Of a DNA stretch of 64,000 nt, positions 7,523-16,561 are shown piece after piece. The stretch is taken from contig BMUX01000008.1 in assembly GCA_014650415.1 (NCBI GenBank), positions 346,852 to 410,851 of the forward strand, given 5' to 3'. The DNA comes from Streptomyces spiroverticillatus (GTDB taxonomy: Bacteria; Actinomycetota; Actinomycetes; Streptomycetales; Streptomycetaceae). Under the pieces are notes generated by a model. That model was given only the letters and a program-made list of their open reading frames with translations, ran no database searches and had not been told where the DNA came from. The first letter of the stretch is position 1; each line of letters begins with the position of its first letter. The translations under genes were made by a program, and so were the position numbers.

Positions 7523-10234
7523 TCAGCCCTCCTGCTCCACGACGTCGCGCAGTTGGCTGCGGGACGTCACGCCCAGCGCGGGGAACGCCTGGTAGAGGTG
7601 GGTGCCCACGGTCCTCGGCGAGAGGAAGAGCCGCTCGCCGATCTCCCGGTTCGTCAGCCCCTGTGCTGCCAGCCGTACGATCCGCTGCCGTTGCGGCGTC
7701 AGTGCGTGCAGCGCGCTGTGCCGGTCCGGGCCGACGGCGACGCCCGCCGCCCGCAGCTCCGCCTCCGCCCGCGCCGACCAGTGCGGCGCGCCCAGCCCCG
7801 CGAACAGGTCCCGGGCCTCGGCCAGCGCCGAGCGCGCCTCGGCGATCTGCCGCCTGCGGCGCAGCCACTCCCCGTACTCCAGCCACACCTGGGCGCGTTC
7901 GAAGGGCCAGCGCTGCCCCGCCGGGTCCGCCAGCGCCTCGCGGAAGCAGTCGCCCGCCCCGTCGTCGGGCCCGGCCAGCAGCGCGGCCGCCCGGAGCAGG
8001 ATCTGCCGCAGCCGTGGCGAAGCGCCGTCGCCCACCTCCTCGCGGACCCGCTCCAGGACCGTACGGGCGTCCTCGGTATGGCCGGTGAGCACGGCGGCTG
8101 CCGCGTGGTCGGCGACGGCGTAGCACGACAGGTGGTAGTGGACGGGTGCCCCACAGGCGTCGAAGAGGGCACGCAGGTGCAGGCGGGCGGTGGGGTGGTC
8201 GCCGAGCGCGGTGGCGGCCAGCGCGGCGGCCCGGCGGGCCCGCACGGTCGTGGCGAGCGCCCGGGCGGGCTCGGTGGCGGCCAGGGCGGCGGTGATGTGC
8301 CGCAGCGCCGTCTCGGGATCGCCGGTCAGTGCGCACACGGTGGCCAGGGCGCTCAGCGCACGGGCCGGGCCGAGGTGGTGCTGTCCGGCCAGGAAGCGTG
8401 CGGCGAGCCGCTCCACGCCCAGCCGGGCGTCCGCCCACCGGCCGCAGTCCAGGTGCGCCCACGCCAGATCGGCGGCGGTCATCCCGGCGTGGAAGTCGGC
8501 GGCGTCCTCCCACTGGGGGTTGACGAGTTCGCCGAGCAGGCTTACGGCCGTCTCGGTCTCGTCCAGCACCATGGCGAGGACCCCGAGGGTGTGGGTGACC
8601 GTGGGCAGGAGCCCCGGCGCCGAGGCGAGCGCGGGCAGTTCGGCGCGTATCGCGTCGCCGTGGCCGAAGGGGTCGGTGACGCCGAGGTCCCAGAGCTGGA
8701 GGGGCCGGGCGAACATGTCGTCGGCCAGGGCGGTGCGCGCCGCCAGCATCGGCCGGATCCTCTCCCGCTGGGCGGGGATTCCGGAGTGGTAGACGATCCC
8801 GGTGGCGATGGTGGACACGTCCACGGCGAGCTGCCCGTCGGCGGGCAGCCCGGCCGGAACGACGAGCGCGAAGGCACGCTCCATGCGCATCATCAGCATC
8901 GCCACCAGACCGCCGAGGGCGGAGATCCACCCGCTCGCCGTCTCGTCCGGCACCAACTGGCGGGCCTGCGCGGCCAGAGACTCCGCCCGCGTCAGGTCAC
9001 CGACCAGGACGGCGGTGTACGCGGCGGTCGACAGCAGCCGGGTCCGCTCGCCCCGCTCCGGGTGGAGCTGCGCCGCCCGCTCCAGCCCGGTCAGGGCGTC
9101 GGCGAACGCGCCACGCCCGAAGGTGCGCATCGCCGTGGCCTCCAGCGCGCCCGCGACGGACGCCTCGGGGGTCACCGTCGCCGCGGACAACTGCCAGGCC
9201 CGCCGGTCGGGATCGGCGTCGAGCACGGCGGCCAGCGCCAGGTGCGCCCGGCGGCGCTCGGCGAAGGGGGCCGCGCCGTAGACGGCGGAACGCACCAGCG
9301 GATGGCGGAAGTCGATCCGGTCGGCGCGCAGCCGCACCAGCCCGGTCCGCTCGGCGGGCAGCCACACGTCCATGTCGGTGCCGGGCGGCAGCGCCGCCAG
9401 CACGTCGGGCAGGGCCGCGCCCTCGGCCGCCGCCGCGACCAGCAGGGCCGCCCGGGTGGCGGGCGGCAGCCCGTCGGCCTGCGCGGCGAAGGTCCGCTCC
9501 AGCAGATCCGTCAGCGGTACGGGTCCGGCCGGCGGCAGCGCCTCGTCGCGGGGCTGCGAGCGGGCCAGCTCCACCAGGGCGAGCGGGTTGCCCGCGGCGG
9601 TGGCCAGCACATGGCGGCGGAAGCCGCCCACCGGGGGTTCGGGCTGGGCACCGAGCAGTTCCTCGGCCTCGGCGGGCGAGAGGGGGCCGACCTCCAGGTG
9701 GGGGACCGTCGCATCCAGCCATTCCGGCAGGCGGGACCCCCGTACCGCCACGAGCAGCCCGATCGACTCGCCCGCCAGCCGTCGGGCCACGAAGCCCAGC
9801 ACCTGGCGGCTTCCGTGGTCCAGCCACTGGGCGTCGTCCACGACGAGCAGCAGCCGCCCCGCGGAGGCGATCTGCGAGGCCAGCGTCAGCACGGCGAGGC
9901 TCATCATCATCGGGTCCGGCGGCGCCGGGTCCTCGCCCAGCCCGAACGCGGCCAGCAGCGCGGTGCGCTGACGGACCGGCAGACCGTCCAGGCCGCTGCC
10001 GAGGACGGGCAGCAGGAGCTGGTGCAGCCCGGCGAAGGCGAGTTCTGCCTCGGCGGTATTGCCCGCCACCCGCAGCACACGGGTCCCGGCAGCCGCGGCC
10101 TCCTCGGCGGCATGGTCCATCAGCAGGGTCTTGCCCACCCCGGCCTCGCCGAACAGCACCAGCACGCGGGCCGATGTCGTGGAGGAGGAGAGGGCTTCGG
10201 CGACGACCGCACGCTCTCGTTGACGACCGATCAT
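7523..10234 (-). CDS. LuxR-family ATP-binding (LAL) transcriptional regulator
   Basis: A 903-residue regulator of the large ATP-binding LuxR group. An AAA/STAND module begins at once: Walker A GEAGVGKT at residues 29-36, Walker B LLLVVDDAQWLDH near residue 135. A long alpha-helical TPR-like region fills the middle, and a LuxR helix-turn-helix (ALTPQRQRIVRLAAQGLTNREIG) occupies the last 60 residues. LAL proteins activate carbohydrate or secondary-metabolite genes. ATG 10234 was chosen because AGGAG stands 7 bases upstream; GTG 10237 and ATGs further up are possible. It stands divergent from an EF-hand gene. No biosynthetic cluster is beside it, so its target is unknown. Confidence 0.92.
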   Translation of the reverse strand: MIGRQRERAVVAEALSSSTTSARVLVLFGEAGVGKTLLMDHAAEEAAAAGTRVLRVAGNTAEAELAFAGLHQLLLPVLGSGLDGLPVRQRTALLAAFGLGEDPAPPDPMMMSLAVLTLASQIASAGRLLLVVDDAQWLDHGSRQVLGFVARRLAGESIGLLVAVRGSRLPEWLDATVPHLEVGPLSPAEAEELLGAQPEPPVGGFRRHVLATAAGNPLALVELARSQPRDEALPPAGPVPLTDLLERTFAAQADGLPPATRAALLVAAAAEGAALPDVLAALPPGTDMDVWLPAERTGLVRLRADRIDFRHPLVRSAVYGAAPFAERRRAHLALAAVLDADPDRRAWQLSAATVTPEASVAGALEATAMRTFGRGAFADALTGLERAAQLHPERGERTRLLSTAAYTAVLVGDLTRAESLAAQARQLVPDETASGWISALGGLVAMLMMRMERAFALVVPAGLPADGQLAVDVSTIATGIVYHSGIPAQRERIRPMLAARTALADDMFARPLQLWDLGVTDPFGHGDAIRAELPALASAPGLLPTVTHTLGVLAMVLDETETAVSLLGELVNPQWEDAADFHAGMTAADLAWAHLDCGRWADARLGVERLAARFLAGQHHLGPARALSALATVCALTGDPETALRHITAALAATEPARALATTVRARRAAALAATALGDHPTARLHLRALFDACGAPVHYHLSCYAVADHAAAAVLTGHTEDARTVLERVREEVGDGASPRLRQILLRAAALLAGPDDGAGDCFREALADPAGQRWPFERAQVWLEYGEWLRRRRQIAEARSALAEARDLFAGLGAPHWSARAEAELRAAGVAVGPDRHSALHALTPQRQRIVRLAAQGLTNREIGERLFLSPRTVGTHLYQAFPALGVTSRSQLRDVVEQEG

Positions 10235-10535
10235 CACAGAACTCCTGAAACCCTGAAACATGGTGCGAAGACGGTGGATTCCCGCACCCAACTCGAACTG
10301 AGGGGCGAATCACCGCTGGTCGGAGCATAGTCGTCGCGCGACCGCGCACGAATTCGCTTCGGGTGCGCTGTCGCCCCAAGGCGCTTGCCGACGGGGGAGG
10401 CCGGGTCAAGGTCACGGCGCCCGGGTACCGCCAACGTGTGCCATCCACTGACCCGTTCGTGTCCGGAGGCGCGTCGGCGACCGGCAAGCGCACATGCTGC
10501 TGGAGTCGGTTTCGCAACCCCCGGGAGGGCCCCTC
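10235..10535. other. Divergent promoter region between LAL regulator and EF-hand gene
   Basis: About 300 bases with no convincing gene. Near the LAL start the sequence carries the short direct repeat CCTGAAAC at 10245 and 10252. Promoters for both divergent genes are expected here, but I could not single out hexamers with confidence. Confidence 0.45.
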
Positions 10536-11084
10536 ATGATCGCTGACGCCATCGGACTCAAGTACGACCGCATGTTCGACATGCTCGACGTGGATCTCAA
10601 CGGGGTGCTGGAGGAGCAGGACTTCATCACGCTCGCCCGCTCCATCGCTCAGGCGACGGGCGTCGGTCTGGAGTCGGCGAAGGGGGCGACGCTCGTGCTG
10701 GAGCGGCAGCGCTGCTGGGCCCTGCTGCTGGAGCACGCCGACGCCAACGGCGACGGGCAGATCGACCGCGACGAGTTCCACCGGGCGATGTCGGGCGCGT
10801 TCGGCGACCCCTCATTGCTGGAGCGCAACCTGCGGGACGGCCTGCACGCCGAGTTCGCCGCGATCGACGCCGACGACGACGGAGTCGCCACGATCGACCA
10901 GATGACGTCGTTCCTCACCGCCTGGGGCCTGGAGCACGAGGTGGCGGCGGCCTCGGCGACGAGCCTGGACCAGAACGGCGACGGCTGGATCACGCGCGAG
11001 GAGTACGTCGCGGGCTGGAGCGACTTCCTGCTGGAGGAGGACACCGAGGCCCCCGGCAGCACCCTCCTCGGCGCGGTCGCCTGA
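10536..11084 (+). CDS. Four-EF-hand calcium-binding protein (calerythrin-like)
   Basis: A 182-residue acidic protein with four EF-hand loops. Loop 1 is DVDLNGVLEEQD (residues 18-29), loop 2 DANGDGQIDRDE, loop 3 DADDDGVATIDQ and loop 4 DQNGDGWITREE. Loops 2 and 4 have canonical calcium ligands; loops 1 and 3 end in Asp or Gln instead of Glu at position 12 and may bind weakly. Length and layout match calerythrin and the Streptomyces Cab proteins, which buffer or sense cytosolic calcium during aerial growth. GGGAGG lies 8 bases before the ATG. The frame is open upstream to 10494 without a better start. A textbook terminator follows the gene. Confidence 0.9.
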   Translation: MIADAIGLKYDRMFDMLDVDLNGVLEEQDFITLARSIAQATGVGLESAKGATLVLERQRCWALLLEHADANGDGQIDRDEFHRAMSGAFGDPSLLERNLRDGLHAEFAAIDADDDGVATIDQMTSFLTAWGLEHEVAAASATSLDQNGDGWITREEYVAGWSDFLLEEDTEAPGSTLLGAVA

Positions 11085-11095
11085 CCCGCCCCGCA

Positions 11096-11132
11096 CCGGT
11101 CCCGCCCGCAGCGGCGGGACCGGACTCTTTTT
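11096..11132 (+). terminator. Rho-independent terminator after the EF-hand gene
   Basis: An 11-bp perfect stem (CCGGTCCCGCC / GGCGGGACCGG) with a 6-base loop is followed by ACTCTTTTT. It lies 12 bases past the stop codon and is the clearest intrinsic terminator in the window. Confidence 0.9.
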
Positions 11133-11251
11133 GCCCACGGACCCCGATGGTCCCTCGAATGGCGGTACCCGGACGCTCCGCCGCGCGCGGGCCGCGCCAC
11201 CCGTTGATAAGCACGAAACGGAGAAGTACCGCATCGACGGAAGGTCTGATC

Positions 11252-12085
11252 GTGCTCTCATCCCAGATCGTGGCCGCTGCCACGCTCCCGTCCCCCGGGG
11301 ACCGCGCGCTCGCGGTGGAATTCCAGCAGGGCATTTCCGACGCCTGGTCCAAGGTCGCCCAGTTCGTGCCGAAGCTGGCCGGATTCCTGGTGATCCTCCT
11401 GGTCGGCTGGTTCGTTTCCAAGATGATCGCCAGAGTGCTCGACCGGGTCCTGCGCAAGGTCGGCTTCGAGCGGCTCAGCGAACGGGCCGGCTCCGCCAAG
11501 ATCTTCGACAACTCGAAGTACGACGCGACCTCCCTGGTGTGCAAGGTCGTCTACTACGCGCTGCTGCTGGTCACCCTCCAGCTCGCGTTCGGCGTCTTCG
11601 GCCCCAACCCGGTCAGCGGCATGATCGACGGCATCGTCGCCTGGCTGCCGAAGGCCCTGGTCGGCCTGGTGCTCGTCGTGGTCGCCATGGCGATCGCGAA
11701 CGCCGTGCGGGGCATCGTCTCCGGCGTGCTGTCGGCCGCTTCGTACGGGCCGATGGTGGCCCGTATCGTCTGGGCGGTCATCGTCGCCCTCGGCGTGATC
11801 GCGGCCCTCGGCCAGGTCGGCATCGCCACGACCGTCACGCAGCCGGTGCTGATCGCCGCGCTGGCGGCCGTCGCGGGCATCCTGATCGTCGGCGTCGGCG
11901 GGGCGCTGATCCAGCCGATGCGCGGCCGCATCGAACGCTGGATGGACACCGCCGAGGCCGAGACCGGCCGGATGCGGGCGACCACGGGTCCCGACACCGC
12001 CCGCGACGGCGCCTACCAGGCCGGCCGCGAGGACGCCCTGCGCCACCAGCCCGTCACGGACCCGGAACGCGTCGACCCCATGTGA
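11252..12085 (+). CDS. Membrane protein with MscS-type transmembrane helix repeats
   Basis: A 277-residue protein with about five transmembrane helices. The region FQQGISDAWSKVAQFVPKLAG followed by LVGWFVSKMIARVLDRVLRKVGFE is the conserved TM-helix repeat found in small-conductance mechanosensitive channel relatives, and a second repeat follows at MIDGIVAWLPKALVGLVLVVV. The beta domain that forms the cytoplasmic vestibule of true MscS is absent, so it is a channel-like or scaffold protein rather than a proven mechanosensitive channel. The C-terminal 45 residues are charged and cytoplasmic. GTG 11252 was preferred because GGAAGG stands 7 bases upstream; an earlier in-frame ATG at 11147 lies close to the preceding terminator. 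Confidence 0.78.
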   Translation: MLSSQIVAAATLPSPGDRALAVEFQQGISDAWSKVAQFVPKLAGFLVILLVGWFVSKMIARVLDRVLRKVGFERLSERAGSAKIFDNSKYDATSLVCKVVYYALLLVTLQLAFGVFGPNPVSGMIDGIVAWLPKALVGLVLVVVAMAIANAVRGIVSGVLSAASYGPMVARIVWAVIVALGVIAALGQVGIATTVTQPVLIAALAAVAGILIVGVGGALIQPMRGRIERWMDTAEAETGRMRATTGPDTARDGAYQAGREDALRHQPVTDPERVDPM

Positions 12086-12104
12086 CGCCCCACGCCGACG
12101 GCCA

Positions 12105-12131
12105 GGCCCCCGCACTGCGCGTGCGCGGGCC
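12105..12131. terminator. Bidirectional hairpin between convergent genes
   Basis: GGCCCCCGCA pairs with TGCGCGGGCC (one mismatch) around a 7-base loop. It sits between the stop codons of the convergent genes at 12085 and 12146 and probably ends transcription from both sides. Confidence 0.6.
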
Positions 12132-12145
12132 GGGCCGTCGGGCGT

Positions 12146-12457
12146 TCAGCCGCGGGGAGCGACGAGGCGGTGACGTCGTACGAGATACGTCAGGGCCGTC
12201 AGCCGGCACACCGCGTAGTCGTACGCCACCGGCTCCCGCCAGTCGATCTCGGCCAGCGCGTCCAGGAACCCCAGCGCGTAGTCGGCCAGCGCCGCACGAT
12301 CGGGGGCGGCGGGCTCCAGCCCCGCTGCGCGCGCACCGAGACGTTCACGGATCTCGGCGGCGTGCTGGTCGACCGCGGCGGCGAAACCGGGCTCGAAGGC
12401 GAATTCGGCGAACCGCGCCTCGTAACCGGCGCACACCGTGGTCAGAACACAGGACAT
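12146..12457 (-). CDS. Small conserved hypothetical protein (DUF6401-like)
   Basis: A 103-residue protein, predicted mostly helical. The stretch FAAAVDQHAAEIRERLG followed by ALADYALGFLDALAE resembles the actinomycete DUF6401 proteins, annotated without biochemical proof as linked to natural-product biosynthesis; I hold that match at moderate to low certainty. The ORF shows strong GC3 bias and begins at ATG 12457. It is followed upstream by a DUF-type gene 74 bases away on the same strand. No membrane segment or catalytic motif is visible. Confidence 0.65.
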   Translation of the reverse strand: MSCVLTTVCAGYEARFAEFAFEPGFAAAVDQHAAEIRERLGARAAGLEPAAPDRAALADYALGFLDALAEIDWREPVAYDYAVCRLTALTYLVRRHRLVAPRG

Positions 12458-12531
12458 AACCCCGCGAGACTACAGGAATGCCCTGCCGGGGCCGAGGCCG
12501 GGCTGCTTCCGGACCCGGCCCCGGCCGGGGT

Positions 12532-13068
12532 TCAGGCCTCCCGGTCGGAGGCCGGCCAGACGTACGGCAGATCGTCCGGTACGTCCGGGAACAGTTCCCG
12601 GTAGAGCTCCGGGGCCTTGCGGACGAGCGCGGAGCGGTGACTGCGGTGGAATGCGGGGTCACCGAGCCACGGCGGCAGCTCCCCGGCGGCGGCGAGCTCC
12701 GCCTGCTCCCGCACCGCGCCGCCGCCGGGACCGGGCCGCTTGCGGGCCCTGCCGCTGCCGGGGCCGGGCCGCTTCCGCGTCTCGCCGCCGCCCTGCCGCC
12801 ACGCCAGGTAGTCCCGTACGAGAGCGTCCGCACACGTGTCGGCCCGCCCCTCGGCGGTCCACGCCGCGCAGACGTCGAGCCCGTACCGGACCAGCGCCTC
12901 CTCGTACCCCGCCCACATGCGCACGGCAGGGTGCCGCCGCCAGCCGTAGCCGGGCACGGTCAGGCCGCGGAACACCTGGAGGGCCTCGACGCGCTGCTTG
13001 CCGAGCCGCCGCTGGTCGAGCACGGCCGCCGAGTCCGAGAAGCCGGGATGGGTGAGAAAGGTCTGCAT
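12532..13068 (-). CDS. MSMEG_6728-family protein (pyrimidine-dimer glycosylase-like fold)
   Basis: A 178-residue protein opening MQTFLTHPGFSDSAAVLDQR followed by RLGKQRVEALQVFRGL and GWRRHPAVRMWAGYEEALVRYG. These segments match the actinobacterial MSMEG_6728 family, distantly related to the T4 endonuclease V-like 'Pyr_excise' group; the N-terminal region and a conserved Arg/His set are shared, but repair activity is unproven. Between residues about 95 and 118 there is a Gly/Pro-rich insert with the motif RKRPGPG twice, which looks like a tandem duplication inside a surface loop. The C-terminal half (WLGDPAFHRSHRSALVRKAP, ELYRELFP) is again family-typical. Confidence 0.78.
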   Translation of the reverse strand: MQTFLTHPGFSDSAAVLDQRRLGKQRVEALQVFRGLTVPGYGWRRHPAVRMWAGYEEALVRYGLDVCAAWTAEGRADTCADALVRDYLAWRQGGGETRKRPGPGSGRARKRPGPGGGAVREQAELAAAGELPPWLGDPAFHRSHRSALVRKAPELYRELFPDVPDDLPYVWPASDREA

Positions 13069-13113
13069 TCCGCATCCCTACCCCCGGAGGGCGGCCCTGC
13101 ACGGGTGACCCGG

Positions 13114-14274
13114 TCAGCTGCGGAAGGGTCCCGTCACCTCGTAGGTGATGCCGCCGGACGAGCTGCCGCTCGTACCGCGCTGGCTGGAGAAGTACAGGCG
13201 GGTGCCGTCCGGGGAGAACGCCGGGCCCGTGATCTCCGAGCCGGACTGGCCCGTCAGGCGCAGGAACGGCGTCACCACGTTCTCCCGGGTGATCACGCAG
13301 ATGTCCATCGAGCCGCCGTCCTCCGCGACGAACAGGTCGCCCGAGGCGGCCCCCGTGACGTTGTCGACACCGGTCAGCGGGGCGTTGCCGCCGGTCACCA
13401 GGGAGTCGTCGTAGACGAGGTCGAGGGTGGAGGCGGCTGCGTCGTACTTCCACACCCGGTTGTCGCCCTTGGTGGTGAAGTAGCAGACGCCGTCGGCGTA
13501 GTAGCAGCCCTCGCCGCCGTTGAAGCGCTTGGCGCCGGACACCTGGTTACGGGTGGCCTTCGACGCGCCGGACGGATCGGGCACCTTCGCCCAGGTGACC
13601 GGGCCGCTCGTCCCCGAACCCGCCTTCAGCACCTCCAACTGCCCGGAGGCGAGGTTGCCCCAGGCGGTGGGGGTGAAGCGGTAGAAGCACCCGTCGGTGA
13701 CGTCCTCCGTCAGGTAGACGACCTTGCGGTCCGGGTCGGCGGCGGCCGCCTCGTGCTTGAACCGGCCCATCGCGTCGCGCCGCACCGCCGCCTTCACCCC
13801 CCAAGGATCAGTCTCATACACGTACCCCCGGTCCACCTCCTCGCAGGACAGCCAGGTGTTCCACGGGGTCTTGCCGCCCGCGCAGTTCTGCCGCGTGGAG
13901 GAGAGGATGCGGTGCGCGCCGGTGATCGCGCCGGTCGCGGAGAAGCGGATGGCGCCCGCGCCGCCGGACGGGTCGACCTCCGAGTTGGAGACGTAGATCC
14001 AGCCGGTGCCGTCGGCGTAGCAGGCGCCGCCGTCGGGCGCGGGGTGCCAGGTGTACGAGGTCCCGGCGACCTTCTGTCCGGAGCGGGCGACGATACGGCT
14101 GCGGAATCCGGCGGGAAGCTGCACGCCGTTCGCGTCGGCGCTGCCGAGAGCGCCGTAGGGCCCCGCGCCGGGCTGAGCCGGGTCGGCGTGGGCGGCGCCC
14201 AGCCAGAGGGATCCGCTGAAGGCGGTCGCGGACGGGCCGATGACGGCGGCGCGCAGGAAGGTGCGGCGTTCCAT
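13114..14274 (-). CDS. PhoX-like (DUF839) exported phosphatase/beta-propeller protein
   Basis: A 386-residue exported protein. The N-terminus MERRTFLRAAVIGPSATAF carries a twin-arginine motif and hydrophobic segment ending near HADPAQPG, so it should leave by the Tat pathway folded with its cofactor. The mature part has PhoX-family landmarks: TPWNTWLSCEE, KHEAAAADPDRKVVYLTED and RFNGGEGCYYADGVCYFTTK. Characterised PhoX enzymes are iron/calcium alkaline phosphatases; this copy is shorter than the roughly 600-700-residue Pseudomonas type, as is common in Streptomyces. GGAG lies 9 bases before ATG 14274. It is a single-gene unit, and a candidate -10 TAGGTT lies at 14314-14319 on this strand. Confidence 0.87.
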   Translation of the reverse strand: MERRTFLRAAVIGPSATAFSGSLWLGAAHADPAQPGAGPYGALGSADANGVQLPAGFRSRIVARSGQKVAGTSYTWHPAPDGGACYADGTGWIYVSNSEVDPSGGAGAIRFSATGAITGAHRILSSTRQNCAGGKTPWNTWLSCEEVDRGYVYETDPWGVKAAVRRDAMGRFKHEAAAADPDRKVVYLTEDVTDGCFYRFTPTAWGNLASGQLEVLKAGSGTSGPVTWAKVPDPSGASKATRNQVSGAKRFNGGEGCYYADGVCYFTTKGDNRVWKYDAAASTLDLVYDDSLVTGGNAPLTGVDNVTGAASGDLFVAEDGGSMDICVITRENVVTPFLRLTGQSGSEITGPAFSPDGTRLYFSSQRGTSGSSSGGITYEVTGPFRS

Positions 14275-14605
14275 GGGCGATCACTCCAGGTTCCGGGGCC
14301 GGTTGGCAGGCAGAACCTAGGGTTCCGGGATTGCCTGCGCGACAACGGGTCCTGAACGGCGGGGGAAGAGCGGGGGGAGCGGGTGGGGATCGGCCTGAAC
14401 TCCGCCGCACGGCAGGCTGGTTGGGGGCCGTCCCGGAACACCGGCATCGGCTGTGAGCGTGCCTCGCCGAGCTGCGGGCGGGCCGTGCCGATCCGCCGCG
14501 CGGCCCGGACAACCTGCTGGCCGACCCGTCGGCCTCGCCCCGCCGACCCGCTGAACGGCCCCGTCAGCCGGGCGGCCAACCGCGCCGGGCGGCCGCCCCT
14601 CCGCG
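14275..14605. other. Intergenic region upstream of the PhoX-like gene
   Basis: About 330 bases between two leftward genes. An inverted repeat GAACC-TAG-GGTTC at 14313-14325 lies about 40 bases before the PhoX-like start and includes a possible minus-strand -10 hexamer (TAGGTT). I saw no pho-box-like direct repeats and no gene in the rest. Confidence 0.45.
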
Positions 14606-15529
14606 CTATCCCGCCAGCTCGCCCAGCAGGGACCAGGTGCGCAGCCGGTCGGCGTCACCGGCGATGTCCGTTCCCGAGAACACCACCTCCGTCGCCCCCG
14701 CGTCCCGGTAGCGCTGCACCTCGGCGGCCACCTCCCGCTCGTCGCCGATCACCGCCACGTCCACGGCCCGCCGCCCGCCCGAGAGCTCGATGGCCCGCGC
14801 GTACGAAGGGAACTGCTCGTAGAACGCGAGCTGTTCGGCGGCCTTCTCCCGCACGGCCTGCGCGTCGTCGGTGACCACGCCGTACACCAGGGCCACGATC
14901 CGCGGCGCGGGACGGCCCGCAGCCTCGGCCGCGGCGGTCACGGCCGGCACGATGTGCTCGCCCAGCGCACGCGGCCCCGCCAGATAGGGCAGGATGCCGT
15001 CCGCCAACTCCCCGCTCACGCGCAGGGCCTGGGGCCCCATGGCGGCGACGAGCAACGGCACGCCGCCCTCCGCCCCCGGCACGCGGGCGGAGATCGGGGT
15101 GGTGGCCGTGAGCAGCTCGCCGTGGAAGTCGGCCGTGCCCGACTCCGTCAACTGCCGCAGGGCGGTGAGGAATTCACGCAGCCGTGCGACGGGACGCTGG
15201 TACGGAATGCCGAAACCGGTCTCGGTCAGGAGTTTCGTGCCGAGCGCCAGCCCGAGGTGGTAGCGGCCGTGCGTGGCCGCCTGGGCGGTCTGGGCCTGGC
15301 TGGAGACCAGCAGCGGGTGGCGGCCGAAGACGGGAATCGCCGACGTGCCCACGTGCAGGCCAGGCACCTCCCGTCCGACGATCGCCGCGAGCTGGGGCGA
15401 GTCCGGGCCGAAGGTCTGCCCGAACCAGGCCGACCGCAGCCCGGCGGCCGCGGCCTCGCGGGCAAGCTCCACGGTGGCGTCGACCTGGTTGGCGGCCTCG
15501 GTCGCGCTGAGTGCTACTCCGGTAGTCAT
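14606..15529 (-). CDS. LLM-class F420-dependent oxidoreductase
   Basis: A 307-residue luciferase-like monooxygenase-family protein. It opens with the barrel strand MTTGVALSATEAANQ, then AREAAAAGLRSAWFGQTFG, VGTSAIPVFGRHPLLVSSQAQTA and LGLALGTKLL, which fit the TIGR03564-type group of F420-dependent oxidoreductases. LGxALG is a typical cofactor loop. Such enzymes use reduced F420 from the deazaflavin pool to reduce or oxidise small organic compounds; substrate is not predictable. The ATG at 15529 has a weak upstream Shine-Dalgarno. The downstream region carries no clear terminator, and the PEP-mutase-like gene upstream on the same strand is 123 bases away. Confidence 0.87.
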   Translation of the reverse strand: MTTGVALSATEAANQVDATVELAREAAAAGLRSAWFGQTFGPDSPQLAAIVGREVPGLHVGTSAIPVFGRHPLLVSSQAQTAQAATHGRYHLGLALGTKLLTETGFGIPYQRPVARLREFLTALRQLTESGTADFHGELLTATTPISARVPGAEGGVPLLVAAMGPQALRVSGELADGILPYLAGPRALGEHIVPAVTAAAEAAGRPAPRIVALVYGVVTDDAQAVREKAAEQLAFYEQFPSYARAIELSGGRRAVDVAVIGDEREVAAEVQRYRDAGATEVVFSGTDIAGDADRLRTWSLLGELAG

Positions 15530-15652
15530 GTCACTTCAAACACAAGGGAGTTGGGACCGAATTCCGCTCCGTTGTGACGGCTGTATGACATTCCTGTGTA
15601 CGCGGCCGGCGGGGGCTCACAAGCGCAGAGGCACAGGGGGACAGCAGCCCGG

Positions 15653-16561
15653 TCAGCGCGCGCGGCGGCCCGAGAGGGCCATCCGGTTCCAGGTGTGGCG
15701 GCGGCCCCGGATCGCGACCGAGTACGCGTACATCACCTCGGGGTCGCACATCCCGGGGATGTAGGAGTCGCCGAAGTGGTGCGCGTCGAACCCGGCCTCC
15801 TTCGCGTTGAGAGCCAACTGCGGCACCACGTTGGCGTGGCTGCCCTCCTGGCTGGTGCCGATGGCGCCCATCACCACCGCCCCCGCGTCCTGCACCGCCG
15901 CCACCGCCTCGGCGGCCAGCTCCCGGGTGACCCCGGGCAGGGTGCCGGGCAGCGGCATGACGACGCCGTCGGCACCCGCGTCCACCAGCGCGGTCAGCCG
16001 CGCGGTGGTGACCCGCTCCGGGTGCCCGGCGTGGTGCATCTTCCCCGACCACAGGGCCGCGTCGTCGCCCAGCCCCGCCCGCAGCTCCTCGGTGACCCGG
16101 GCCATCGCGTCGTACGAGCCGCCCGTGCCGGGGTTCGCGGTGATGCAGAGCATGGCCGCACCCATGTCGACGAGGCGCTTGGCGTACTCGGGCCTGGCCC
16201 GCCGGATCTCGGGCACGTCCCCCGGCTCCAGATTGACGCCGATGGGCCGGCCGACCACCTGGGCCAGCGCGGTGAAGCTGCTGAAGGCGCCGAGTCCGGG
16301 CAGCGTCAGCCGCTCCCCGTCCCAGGCCCGCTCGATCAGGTTCAGTACGACGATGTCCGCCCCGAAAGCGGCGACCAGCTCGGCGTTGTGCACGCCCCGG
16401 CCGTCGGGATGCGGGGACAGCGCGGCGCGCTCCGCGAAGACCTCGGCGACCATGGTGCGCCCCTCGGCGGCGGCCACCGCCCGGGTCAGAGCCCGGCCGC
16501 GCAGGGCGGCGAGCTGCTCACGGTCGAGGTCCAGGATGCGAGGTTCATCACTCTTCGTCAT
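15653..16561 (-). CDS. PEP-phosphonomutase-like TIM-barrel protein
   Basis: A 302-residue protein with AEGRTMVAEVFAER, NAELVAAFGADIVVLNLIE, VGRPIGVNLEPGDVPE, LCITANPGTGGSYDAM, ALWSGKMHHAGH and VMGAIGTSQEGSHANVV. These blocks, ending with SVAIRGRRHTWNRMA, match a family seen in Clostridia and actinomycetes that is loosely labelled PEP phosphonomutase or haloacid-dehalogenase-like (DUF7916 in recent annotation). The fold should be a TIM barrel, but no member I know has an assigned reaction. The start MTKSDEPR at 16561 has GGTGGGAAG upstream; the frame is open further up but the added region is a Pro/Arg-rich antisense shadow of the divergent repeat gene. Confidence 0.8.
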   Translation of the reverse strand: MTKSDEPRILDLDREQLAALRGRALTRAVAAAEGRTMVAEVFAERAALSPHPDGRGVHNAELVAAFGADIVVLNLIERAWDGERLTLPGLGAFSSFTALAQVVGRPIGVNLEPGDVPEIRRARPEYAKRLVDMGAAMLCITANPGTGGSYDAMARVTEELRAGLGDDAALWSGKMHHAGHPERVTTARLTALVDAGADGVVMPLPGTLPGVTRELAAEAVAAVQDAGAVVMGAIGTSQEGSHANVVPQLALNAKEAGFDAHHFGDSYIPGMCDPEVMYAYSVAIRGRRHTWNRMALSGRRAR

